A stretch of DNA of 64,000 nt from NCBI RefSeq assembly GCF_000154845.1, contig NZ_DS981510.1:1-64000 (forward strand), given 5' to 3'. This DNA is from Phocaeicola coprocola DSM 17136. GTDB taxonomy: Bacteria > Bacteroidota > Bacteroidia > Bacteroidales > Bacteroidaceae. This document shows positions 8,505-16,511 of this stretch, one piece after another; within the stretch, counting starts at the first letter, position 1; each line of letters starts with the position of its first letter. The position numbers were made by a program, and so were the translations under genes. The notes beneath the pieces are model-generated. The model did not search any database. It saw only the letters and a program-made list of their open reading frames with translations, and had not been told where the DNA came from.

Positions 8505-9413
8505 TTAAGAACATCTCAGTACCTGACCGATACGTAAAGTAGTAGTACGTTTAATACCATTTATCTGGCACAGGCGATCGATAGAAACATGATACAAGCG
8601 TGAGATACGTCCTAATGTATCACCCTGGCGGATCTTATGATAACGGATTGCTGATTTCTCTGCTTCTTCAGCACCCGATTTGCCGCTCTTTACAGCAGCT
8701 AAAGCACGTGTACGCTGATATTCGTAACGGTTCGCTCCGCGAATGAACAAATAACTGTCGGCCACAATATCCTGTTTCGGGAAATCGAACATAAATTCCG
8801 GATTGATAACCTCACCCAGGAAACGAGTTTCGAAATGCAAATGTGAACCAGTAGAACGTCCGGTATTACCACCCAATCCGATAGGATCACCAGCCTTTAC
8901 ATATTCATCTTCTTTTACAATCTGCTTTGAAAGGTGTCCATAAATAGTTTCCAGACCATTATCATGACGTATTACTACATACTTACCATAGCCACGGCGC
9001 TCATATTTTACCATACGTACTTTTCCGTCGAAAGCCGCACGAATAGTATCACCGATATATACCTTGATATCAAGTCCGTTGTGCATACGACGCCAGCGCG
9101 GACCGCATTTTGAAGTAATTTTTGTATGAGTGGTAGGCATGCAGAAACCCGTCAGGTCGATACGGAAGCTATCAGGAATCTGTACGGTATTGCCATAAGC
9201 GTGAACACGCTGGTTATTCCAATTGGGATAAAGACTGTAAGCAGGATAAACAGCTTGTTCTGCTTTAATCTGGCGAATCAATGCCAAAGAATCTACTGCT
9301 TTAAGTTTTCTGTCGATAGGAGCCTGGCGAGCCAACAAATCTTGTCCTGATACATTTACACTGACAAACGCCAAGGCTGCTATTGCAACTGTTCTAATAC
9401 ATTTTAAAATCAT
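8505..9413 (-). CDS. Secreted M23 metallopeptidase with C-terminal LysM
   Basis: 302 residues: signal peptide (about 1-23), M23 (LytM) domain from about 95 to 210 with the zinc ligands in HNGLDIK and SHLHFETR, and a LysM repeat at the C-terminus (YHKIRQGDTLGRISRLYHVS...). It probably cleaves peptidoglycan cross-bridges or serves cell separation in the periplasm. All zinc-binding residues appear present, so it should be active rather than EnvC-like. Confidence 0.9.
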   Translation of the reverse strand: MILKCIRTVAIAALAFVSVNVSGQDLLARQAPIDRKLKAVDSLALIRQIKAEQAVYPAYSLYPNWNNQRVHAYGNTVQIPDSFRIDLTGFCMPTTHTKITSKCGPRWRRMHNGLDIKVYIGDTIRAAFDGKVRMVKYERRGYGKYVVIRHDNGLETIYGHLSKQIVKEDEYVKAGDPIGLGGNTGRSTGSHLHFETRFLGEVINPEFMFDFPKQDIVADSYLFIRGANRYEYQRTRALAAVKSGKSGAEEAEKSAIRYHKIRQGDTLGRISRLYHVSIDRLCQINGIKRTTTLRIGQVLRCS

Positions 9414-9731
9414 TATCGCTATACTATTTTTCAGCCTATACCTGCAAGTGGATTTCCGAACTCTCTATCTGCTTCTTGCGTTGGTATAACTGCCGGTTCT
9501 AAACAATTCTAATTAAAAAAGTCTTTTTCAGACACTAAGATTCCAGAGAATCGTTTCAAATATAGCATTTTTCCGGCAAAAGACAGAGCCTAGTTAACGA
9601 TTTTTTATGTATTTTCATACCATAATCATTAACCTTACCCGATAATATGTTTTATAACATACAGCTATTACAGACAGTTTACATCAATCTGTAAATCAAA
9701 CAACCAGGAAGACGTGATGCCCCAACAAACA
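9414..9731 (-). promoter_or_regulatory. 318-bp gap with the presumed promoter of the M23 peptidase gene
   Basis: The only clear signal is TATATTTG on the minus strand (9564-9557), a -7 box 144 bp upstream of the peptidase start, which implies a long leader. No matching -33 box, no open frame and no strong hairpin is seen in the rest of the gap. Confidence 0.4.
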
Positions 9732-10373
9732 TTAAAGACGTGCGAAACGCCCATTCTGCCAGACATACTTCAGCGGTTCAGCAACAAGATAAGGTTTTAT
9801 CTCCTTCAAGGTTTCTTTATCCAGATAATCGGGGGTAGTATAAACGAACGAAAGTGAAGTATCTTTTTCCGACAATACAGCTTTCAACAAAAACATATCA
9901 GCACGTATACGCAGGTTTTTCAACGAATCAGTTTGTGTTTCCGTCACAGGGGTTTTATAGAAAGCATCCTCGGCAGGCAGGGTAAGAAAATTCTCTGCCG
10001 GAAGAGATTTCCATGAGGTATCATAAAACGAAACACGACTGTCACTCACCGGTCCCTGATAAGTCTGTACGACACAAATCACTTTTACAGAATCGTTAAG
10101 AGGAAGCAACTTCATCTCTGCCGTACTGACTGCGCTTACTTTCAGCAACAGATAATCATCTGTCAGCTTCAACATTTCCGACGTGTTTCCAAAACGGTTT
10201 TTCACCTGAGCCTTCATATTGCTGGCAAGGAAATCGCCGAAATCGGCTCTGTTGACCTCTGTCAGCAACGGCGAAAGAGAATCGGGCAAAGCAACAAACA
10301 ACGATTTCATATCCTGTGCCTGCATATTCAGACAGCACAACAGTATTCCGGCTATAATCAATATTTTTCTCAT
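9732..10373 (-). CDS. Exported DUF3256-family protein, function unknown
   Basis: 213 residues with a signal peptide (MRKILIIAGILLCCLNMQAQ) and a body resembling the Bacteroidales DUF3256 family. The open frame reaches 10442, but a -7 box (TACTTTTG, 10438-10431 on the minus strand) lies inside the extension, and the ATG at 10373 is directly followed by the signal peptide, so I start there. The protein should be periplasmic or outer-membrane associated; no catalytic motif is visible. Confidence 0.75.
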   Translation of the reverse strand: MRKILIIAGILLCCLNMQAQDMKSLFVALPDSLSPLLTEVNRADFGDFLASNMKAQVKNRFGNTSEMLKLTDDYLLLKVSAVSTAEMKLLPLNDSVKVICVVQTYQGPVSDSRVSFYDTSWKSLPAENFLTLPAEDAFYKTPVTETQTDSLKNLRIRADMFLLKAVLSEKDTSLSFVYTTPDYLDKETLKEIKPYLVAEPLKYVWQNGRFARL

Positions 10374-10430
10374 GAAATATTCTGTTTTTATTATATCATT
10401 CAGCGATGCTAAAAAAGCACTCATTGCCTG

Positions 10431-10438
10431 CAAAAGTA
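10431..10438 (-). promoter_or_regulatory. -7 box of the DUF3256 gene
   Basis: TACTTTTG on the minus strand, 57 bp before the ATG at 10373. It excludes the longer start at 10442. Confidence 0.5.
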
Positions 10439-10504
10439 GCACTTAAATAGAATATATTGAAAAAAACAGCCCGCTTTTTAATGCAGTATAAAAACATATC
10501 TATA

Positions 10505-10532
10505 AACAAAAGCCACCCTGTACAAGGTGGCT
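10505..10532 (-). terminator. Terminator of the ric gene
   Basis: AGCCACC and GGTGGCT (10511-10517, 10526-10532) form a 7-bp stem with an 8-nt loop; read on the minus strand it is followed by TTTTGTTT. Confidence 0.75.
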
Positions 10533-10579
10533 CCTAAATTATCAACATCTACAACAGCATAAGCTGTTCTGTAAACTAA

Positions 10580-11308
10580 TTAGAATACAATCTTACGTTC
10601 AATCTCCTCAAAACGGGGGAAAAGCAAATTATTCTCCAAGTGAATATGTTCAAACAGGGCATCGACGAAAGCTTCCAGTTCCTGCATCAGCAACCGGTAG
10701 CTGGCACATCCATCCTGAGGAACCGAGAAATGACGGGTCAGTTCAATAATATGCAAGTAACGGTTTCCTTCCCCTTCATGCTCCATTTTCATTACCCGAA
10801 TCGGATTGGCAATGGTCCCGCAATGCATCGGTTCCATGCGTTGCCCTTGCTGCTGTGCTGCATACAATTCATACAAATAAGGGAACAATACGTTTTCCTC
10901 TTTTTGCAAGTGCATCTCCAAATCCTGGAGCGATTCACTGACCAATGCTCTCAATTCATGCAGCTCGGGATAAGCTTCTCCATGTACCCGTTCTACCTTC
11001 TCCAGCAATTCCATCAGTTCCGGTCCCCGCGAACGAATACCGCGATGATGTATTTTCAAAATATAATCCATCAGCAAATCGAGCGGCCACGATGCAAAGG
11101 GAATAGCTCCCTTTCCGTCCGAATCCTGATGCTGCAATGCCTGTATAACTTCTTCCACATCCAGCTTCAAAGCTGCACAAGCTTCATGCAGCTGAGTTTC
11201 TCCATGACAACAAAAATCAATCCCATATTTTTTGAATACTTTAGCCGCAGCAAAATTTTCGGCTACAATCTTGCCAACACTTGTATCTTTCCGGTCTGCT
11301 GTTTTCAT
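10580..11308 (-). CDS. ric: Ric/ScdA/YtfE di-iron protein for repair of iron-sulfur clusters
   Basis: 242 residues: an N-terminal ScdA_N domain with the CCHG motif (Cys 33-34) followed by a hemerythrin-like four-helix domain (about 80-235) with His and Glu ligands in KIHHRG, HLQKEENVLFPYL, MKMEHEGEG and HIHLENNLLFPR. The family restores Fe-S clusters damaged by nitric oxide or oxidants, in the cytoplasm. It is monocistronic, with its own terminator, and its promoter carries a palindrome at a Crp/Fnr activator position, which fits induction by NO or related stress. Confidence 0.9.
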   Translation of the reverse strand: MKTADRKDTSVGKIVAENFAAAKVFKKYGIDFCCHGETQLHEACAALKLDVEEVIQALQHQDSDGKGAIPFASWPLDLLMDYILKIHHRGIRSRGPELMELLEKVERVHGEAYPELHELRALVSESLQDLEMHLQKEENVLFPYLYELYAAQQQGQRMEPMHCGTIANPIRVMKMEHEGEGNRYLHIIELTRHFSVPQDGCASYRLLMQELEAFVDALFEHIHLENNLLFPRFEEIERKIVF

Positions 11309-11338
11309 ATTTCCACTAGTTCTATTTGATTACGACTG

Positions 11339-11383
11339 CAAAGATATCCCGGTATCCGGACAAAATCTGTCACATAGGTGACA
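11339..11383 (-). promoter_or_regulatory. ric promoter with a Crp/Fnr-type operator
   Basis: The -7 box TATCTTTG lies at 11346-11339 (minus strand). The perfect palindrome TGTCAC-ATAG-GTGACA (11368-11383) is centred about 33 bp upstream of it, near -41 relative to the likely start site, the standard position of a class II Crp/Fnr-family activator. No -33 TTG is present, consistent with activator dependence. Confidence 0.6.
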
Positions 11384-11497
11384 ATGACCCATAATGAAAG
11401 TTAAATATCATTTTAGAAGAGCGATATATTTCGCACCAGATAAGTATCTATATAACAAGCAACTAGAAATGGCTTTTATTTTCGTACAAATTTTAAA

Positions 11498-11537
11498 AAA
11501 ACATCAGCATATTTACTCTAAAACATGCTGATGTTTT
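11498..11537 (-). terminator. Terminator after the hybrid two-component gene
   Basis: AAAACATCAGCAT and ATGCTGATGTTTT are perfect 13-bp arms around a 14-nt loop, 24 bp downstream of the stop codon on the minus strand; the arm ends in four T in the transcript. Confidence 0.75.
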
Positions 11538-11561
11538 CTTTCATTTATCAGCAAAAAAAAT

Positions 11562-14300
11562 TTATCCCTTCCGCTTCAGGAAATCAGTAGGACTTTCACC
11601 AAAATAATCTTTATAACATTTCGTAAAATAAGACGGTGAACTGAATCCCACTTCATAAGTAATCTCTGCAATGGTCTTTTCGGTAGATGCAAGCAGTGAA
11701 GCAGCTTTTTTCAAACGTGCTATACGCAACAGTTCATTGGGAGAATATCCAGTAAGAGCTTTCGATTTCCGGTATAGCTGCACGCGACTCATGCCAATCT
11801 TGTCACCTAAGTCTTCCACGCTCAGTTCGGAATTGCCCAACTGTTCATCTATAAGTGCTCGAAGTTTCTCGACAAATCCTTTATCCAAATCCGCTATCGG
11901 CTCCTTGCGCAAGGAAGTCTTATCGGCAAAGAAACTTTGCAACCGGAGACGGTTGTCTATCAAGTTACGCAAACGTACCTGCAACAAACGTGCACTGAAC
12001 GGTTTCAGAATATACGAGTCGGCTCCACATTCATACCCCTTCACTTTCTGTTCATCCATGGTATAGGCAGTAAGCATCATCACCGGAATATGTGACGTCT
12101 GTACTTCCGACTTCAAGCGGCGGCAGCATTCCATACCGTCCATCACCGGCATCATCACATCACAAATCACGGCATCGGGCACATATTTCATTGCCTGCTG
12201 CAAACCTTTCTGTCCGTTGGAGGCTTCTATTACTGTATACTTATCATGCAGAAGTGACTTTACATAGTCGCGCACGTCCTGATTATCATCAATAATCAAT
12301 ACAGTTTCTTTGTCATCCCGTTCAACTACTTCGGGAGCAGTCTGGATTGTTTCCTGATCGGCAGAAAGTACTGCTCCTTCTTTCAAGTTCGTAAGTACAA
12401 TATTTTTCTCTACATTTTCTTCCGGCACTCCGTTCTGCTGGACAGGCATTTCGAGGGTAAACACCGTTCCCCTGCCCTCACCGCTGTCTACAGCGATTGT
12501 ACCTCCATGCATCTCTACAAACGCCTTTACCAATGCCAGTCCGATACCCGAACCTGCATGATGTACATCTATCTGATAAAAACTTTCAAAAATATGCTTG
12601 ACATGTTCTGCCGGCATTCCGATACCAGTATCTGAAACTTGATAACGCAACCAGCGTTCACCTTCTTTGGTAAACTGAGAAAGCTTTATTTCGATAGTAC
12701 CATTTTCAGGAGTGAACTTAAATGCATTCGAAAGCAAATTATAAGTTATGCGTTCCATCTTTTCGGCATCGGCAATCATTACGTAACCTTCTTCCGAAGG
12801 TTCTACCGATACAGTAAAATGAATGTGCTTGCGATAAGAAAGTGTACGGAAAGCGTCAGTCCAGTCTTTGATATTTTCCGAGATATCGAAACGTGACAAC
12901 GTCATACTCAATTTACCATTTTCGAACTTACGGAAATCAAGAATCTGATTAATCAACCGGAGCAACACCGTCACATTTTTCTGTATGATATTCAACAGGA
13001 AACGTTCATTTTCTCCTAACTTATTACTTTCTGCCAGCTGATTGACCGGAGCTGCAATCAAGGTCAGCGGTGTACGGAAATCATGAGAAACATTCGTAAA
13101 GAAAGCCAGCTTGGCATGCGTAGCCTCTTCCAGCTGTTTGGAAAGACTTATCAACTGGTCACGCTGTTCCTCCAAGCGTTTCTTCTGGTCAGACAATTCC
13201 GCATTCAGCCTGTTCTTTGTCCAGAAAGCACGTACAACGAAGAAAAGCAGCATTGCAACCAGAACCAAAATTACAATACAGGCATACAATAACATCCTTT
13301 GCGAAGAGTAACGCATCAGATACGTATCAAGCTGCTTATCGAGAACTTCTATTTTATTATCGAGCTGACCGATATGTGCAGTCTGCATTTGCATAATGCG
13401 TGCATTCGCCTTATTGACAAGTGCTGTCGACAGCACTGTTTCACGCGTATAATCCCGGCCTTGCAAAATATTCATGGCAACTTCCATCACCTTATCACCT
13501 CCGGTAGGATAAATAAAAGTCGCATCCAACTGCCTGTTTGCTACCTGTTCTACACCATAACCTTCACCGGCCAACGCATCGATCCCTACAAACAGCATAT
13601 CATGCTCACGATGTTGTTTGACGGCCGCATCGTATGCTCCGGCTGCCATTCGGTCATTATGAGCAAAAACCATGTCAATATCCGGGAATTTTGAAAGAAT
13701 GTCACCAAAAGCTTTCTCGGCCGGTACTCTGAGCCATGCGGCATCAGCCGAAGCAATGAGTTTTATGTCAGGAGTTTCCCGTAATGCATCCATCAGACCT
13801 CGATGGCGTTCGAGCGCAGAAGTAGAAGCTTTCAGACCAGCAACTTCTACCAGATTTCCTTTCCCCTGCAAGCGTTCAGCAATATAGCTCCCTACCTGAC
13901 GCCCGATTTCATAATTGTCGGCTCCTACATATGCGGTATATTTGTCTGAACGTATTTTTCTGTCGACCAAAACAACAGGAATACCTTTGTTATAAGCTTT
14001 CTCTATAACCGGTGTAATGGCATCAGCTTCATTGGGAGAAACAATCAACAGATTAACTCCTTCACCAATAAGACTTTCTATATCGGCTATTTGCTGAGCA
14101 TTATTATCTTTCGCTGTACGGATATCAATCTTAACACCCGGATAGAACAAAGCTTCACGACGAATCTCTTTGTTCATCTGTTCACGCCATTCATCGTCAC
14201 TACACTGAGATACACCAACGACATAGCGTACCTCACGGGGAGCACACCCTGCCATCAGCAAACAGAACAACGCAACAAGAACAAACAAAACATGTTTCAT
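11562..14300 (-). CDS. Hybrid two-component regulator with periplasmic sugar-binding domain (fructan sensor)
   Basis: A single polypeptide that senses sugar and controls transcription. With the ATG at 14300 it has 912 residues (the frame runs 3 codons further to a TTG). Order: signal/anchor (MKHVLFVLVALFCLLMAGC), Peripla_BP_4-type domain (about 25-310), coiled segment, membrane helix (about 336-358), HisKA with phospho-His in NVSHDFRTP (His 406), HATPase (about 505-620), receiver domain with Asp 714 in ICDVMMP, and an AraC-type HTH at the C-terminus (about 805-910). This layout, with a binding protein instead of beta-propellers, is that of BT1754 of B. thetaiotaomicron, which binds fructose and controls its levan locus. 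Its place beside fructokinase and GH32 genes supports fructose as ligand. Confidence 0.93.
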   Translation of the reverse strand: MKHVLFVLVALFCLLMAGCAPREVRYVVGVSQCSDDEWREQMNKEIRREALFYPGVKIDIRTAKDNNAQQIADIESLIGEGVNLLIVSPNEADAITPVIEKAYNKGIPVVLVDRKIRSDKYTAYVGADNYEIGRQVGSYIAERLQGKGNLVEVAGLKASTSALERHRGLMDALRETPDIKLIASADAAWLRVPAEKAFGDILSKFPDIDMVFAHNDRMAAGAYDAAVKQHREHDMLFVGIDALAGEGYGVEQVANRQLDATFIYPTGGDKVMEVAMNILQGRDYTRETVLSTALVNKANARIMQMQTAHIGQLDNKIEVLDKQLDTYLMRYSSQRMLLYACIVILVLVAMLLFFVVRAFWTKNRLNAELSDQKKRLEEQRDQLISLSKQLEEATHAKLAFFTNVSHDFRTPLTLIAAPVNQLAESNKLGENERFLLNIIQKNVTVLLRLINQILDFRKFENGKLSMTLSRFDISENIKDWTDAFRTLSYRKHIHFTVSVEPSEEGYVMIADAEKMERITYNLLSNAFKFTPENGTIEIKLSQFTKEGERWLRYQVSDTGIGMPAEHVKHIFESFYQIDVHHAGSGIGLALVKAFVEMHGGTIAVDSGEGRGTVFTLEMPVQQNGVPEENVEKNIVLTNLKEGAVLSADQETIQTAPEVVERDDKETVLIIDDNQDVRDYVKSLLHDKYTVIEASNGQKGLQQAMKYVPDAVICDVMMPVMDGMECCRRLKSEVQTSHIPVMMLTAYTMDEQKVKGYECGADSYILKPFSARLLQVRLRNLIDNRLRLQSFFADKTSLRKEPIADLDKGFVEKLRALIDEQLGNSELSVEDLGDKIGMSRVQLYRKSKALTGYSPNELLRIARLKKAASLLASTEKTIAEITYEVGFSSPSYFTKCYKDYFGESPTDFLKRKG

Positions 14301-14327
14301 AGCATTCAAAGGTATTATGATAAGATT

Positions 14328-14375
14328 CCTTCACATGTACAGTTCAACCATCAAACAGTACTGCACATGTGAAGG
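14328..14375. repeat. Inverted repeat between fructokinase and the sensor gene
   Basis: CCTTCACATGT (14328-14338) and ACATGTGAAGG (14365-14375) are perfect 11-bp arms 26 nt apart, 28 bp upstream of the sensor ATG. No T run follows on the minus strand, so it may be an operator or leader structure rather than a terminator. Confidence 0.6.
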
Positions 14376-14395
14376 ACAGGTAAAGATACAAAAAA

Positions 14396-15286
14396 TTATT
14401 TTATGACGCGATCTTTCAACGATTGCGGCAATACAGGCATTGCTCCGTTCTGAGTACAAACATAAGCAGATGTTTCTACAGCCAGCTTATGAGCTTCGCC
14501 GATAGACAAGCCACTCAATATAGAAGAAACGAATGCTGCCGTAAACGAATCGCCTGCTCCAACTGTATCGGCCACTTCAACTCTAGGTGTTTCAACAAAA
14601 GAAACATTACCCGGAGTGAAGACATAACTTCCGTTTACTCCACAAGTAAGAATAAGCATCTTCAAGTTATACTTGGCAAGTAAGATCCAGCATTTATCCT
14701 GAAGGTCAATACCCGGATAACCGAACATACGGCTTACAGTAACCAGTTCTTCATCGTTTATCTTCAAGATATTACATTTGCTAAATGAATTACAAAGAAT
14801 CTCTTTGGTATAAAATCCCTGACGAAGATTAATATCAAAGATCTTCAGTGTATCTTCGGCAGGCATAGCATCAATAAAGCGATTGATCGTATCACGTGAT
14901 ACAACGCTACGCTGAGCCAATGAACCAAAGCAAACAGCCTTAGTATGTTTTGCCAGATCTTCCAAGGCCGGTGTATAAGGAATGTTATCCCAGGCTACCC
15001 CTTCCTTTATATCATAACAAGGAACTCCTTCTGCATCCAGCTCTACCTGTACTGTACCGGTAGGATAAGGCACTATCTCTACCATAGCATTCAATTTCTT
15101 TTCACGGAAATTATCTAAAATCTCCATGCCGAGTTTGTCATCGCCTACTGCACTTACAACACGGCTGTTCAATCCGAACTGTGATACATGATAAGCAAAG
15201 TTTGCAGGAGCACCACCTATTTTCTTTCCTTCTGGAAGCACATCCCACAGTGCTTCTCCCATTCCTACTACAATTGTATTTTCCAT
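14396..15286 (-). CDS. Fructokinase, PfkB family
   Basis: 296 residues of the ribokinase/PfkB fold: KIGGAPANFAYH near the N-terminus for sugar binding and DTVGAGDSFTAAF (about 245-257) with the catalytic Asp and anion hole. Phosphorylates cytoplasmic fructose made available by the GH32 enzymes and the symporter encoded 29 bp upstream. Last gene of the minus-strand group GH36-symporter-fructokinase. Fructose as substrate is inferred from the family and the locus. Confidence 0.88.
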   Translation of the reverse strand: MENTIVVGMGEALWDVLPEGKKIGGAPANFAYHVSQFGLNSRVVSAVGDDKLGMEILDNFREKKLNAMVEIVPYPTGTVQVELDAEGVPCYDIKEGVAWDNIPYTPALEDLAKHTKAVCFGSLAQRSVVSRDTINRFIDAMPAEDTLKIFDINLRQGFYTKEILCNSFSKCNILKINDEELVTVSRMFGYPGIDLQDKCWILLAKYNLKMLILTCGVNGSYVFTPGNVSFVETPRVEVADTVGAGDSFTAAFVSSILSGLSIGEAHKLAVETSAYVCTQNGAMPVLPQSLKDRVIK

Positions 15287-15315
15287 ATTCTAGTTTCTGT
15301 TATCAAAGTTAGACA

Positions 15316-16479
15316 TTACTTTTTAATTTTCAAGGTGTAGAACAGCAAATAAATAACACCGACCGTCATTACGGCTACAGCTCCATCCTGTCCCATAGCA
15401 TCACTGGCAAATCCCATAAACAGCGGGAATACTGTCCCTCCGAACAATCCCATGATCATCAATCCGGAAATTTCATTTTTCTTTTCGGGTACAGCAAGCA
15501 ACGCCTGTGAGAAGATAATAGAGAAAATATTAGAGTTACCAAATCCGATCAGTGCAATGGCTGTGTAAATAACAGCTTCGGCATCCGATACAAATAATCC
15601 CGCCATCGCAAGCAGCATACAGATTACACTAACAACGAAGAACGAGCGTGCAGAAACCTTCTGCAAGATGATAGCTCCTGAGAAACATCCCAGCGTACGG
15701 AATATAAAATACAGACTGGTAGCAAAACCTGCCTCATCGAGTGTCATGCCCAGACGTTCCATCAAAATTTTAGGAGCAGTAGTATTGGTTCCTACATCGA
15801 TACCTACATGGCACATGATACCCAGGAAGCAAAGCAAAATAAACGGACTTCCCAAAAGTTTCAGACAACTTACAAAACCTGAAGCCTTATCCGGTTTTTC
15901 TTCTTCAATAGGAGTTGCTCCCAACCAAAGAACAGCTATTACAGCTATTACCATGTATACAGGGAACAGCACACGCCATCCTAATCCGAATGTCGGCATT
16001 GCCTGAGTAGCTCCCCACATCGCAATATAAGGAGCAAGGAAAGAAGCAATTGCTTTGACAAACTGCCCGAATGTAAGTGAGCTGGCAAGTTTATCGCCCG
16101 AAATAATATTGCTCAACAGCGGATTGAGCGAAGTCTGCATCAAGGCATTTCCTATACCCAACAGGGAGAAAGAACAGAGCATAACACCGTAGTTATCTCC
16201 AAAAACAGGTATCAGAAGCGACACAAAAGTCACCACCAGACTAAGCATTACCGTTTTCTTTCGTCCGATTTTATTCATCAGAATACCCGTAGGTACAGAA
16301 AATATCAGAAACCAGAAAAATACCAGTGAAGGAAAGATATTAGCCTCCGAGTCTGTCAGATTCAAATCAGCCTTTACATAGTTTGATGCAATTCCCACCA
16401 AATCAACAAAGCCCATGGCAAAGAAGCAGAGCATAATGGGAACTAATTTCGCGTATTTCAGTTTATTAGTTGTTGTCAT
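15316..16479 (-). CDS. Sugar/H+ symporter of the MFS (FucP/GluP-like), probably fructose import
   Basis: 387 residues with about 12 membrane helices and MFS signatures (NKIGRKKTV after helix 2). No signal peptide; inner membrane. In the B. thetaiotaomicron levan locus an MFS transporter of this kind lies next to fructokinase and carries released monosaccharide into the cytoplasm; the same arrangement holds here, with 32 bp to GH36 and 29 bp to fructokinase. Confidence 0.88.
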   Translation of the reverse strand: MTTTNKLKYAKLVPIMLCFFAMGFVDLVGIASNYVKADLNLTDSEANIFPSLVFFWFLIFSVPTGILMNKIGRKKTVMLSLVVTFVSLLIPVFGDNYGVMLCSFSLLGIGNALMQTSLNPLLSNIISGDKLASSLTFGQFVKAIASFLAPYIAMWGATQAMPTFGLGWRVLFPVYMVIAVIAVLWLGATPIEEEKPDKASGFVSCLKLLGSPFILLCFLGIMCHVGIDVGTNTTAPKILMERLGMTLDEAGFATSLYFIFRTLGCFSGAIILQKVSARSFFVVSVICMLLAMAGLFVSDAEAVIYTAIALIGFGNSNIFSIIFSQALLAVPEKKNEISGLMIMGLFGGTVFPLFMGFASDAMGQDGAVAVMTVGVIYLLFYTLKIKK

Positions 16480-16511
16480 TGTTCTAAAATCTTATATGAT
16501 AAATAATATGT

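Noticed and set aside
14307-14314. TACCTTTG on the minus strand as the -7 box of the sensor gene
   Set aside because: It would place the transcription start within a few bases of the ATG at 14300; a leaderless start is possible but not supported by anything else.
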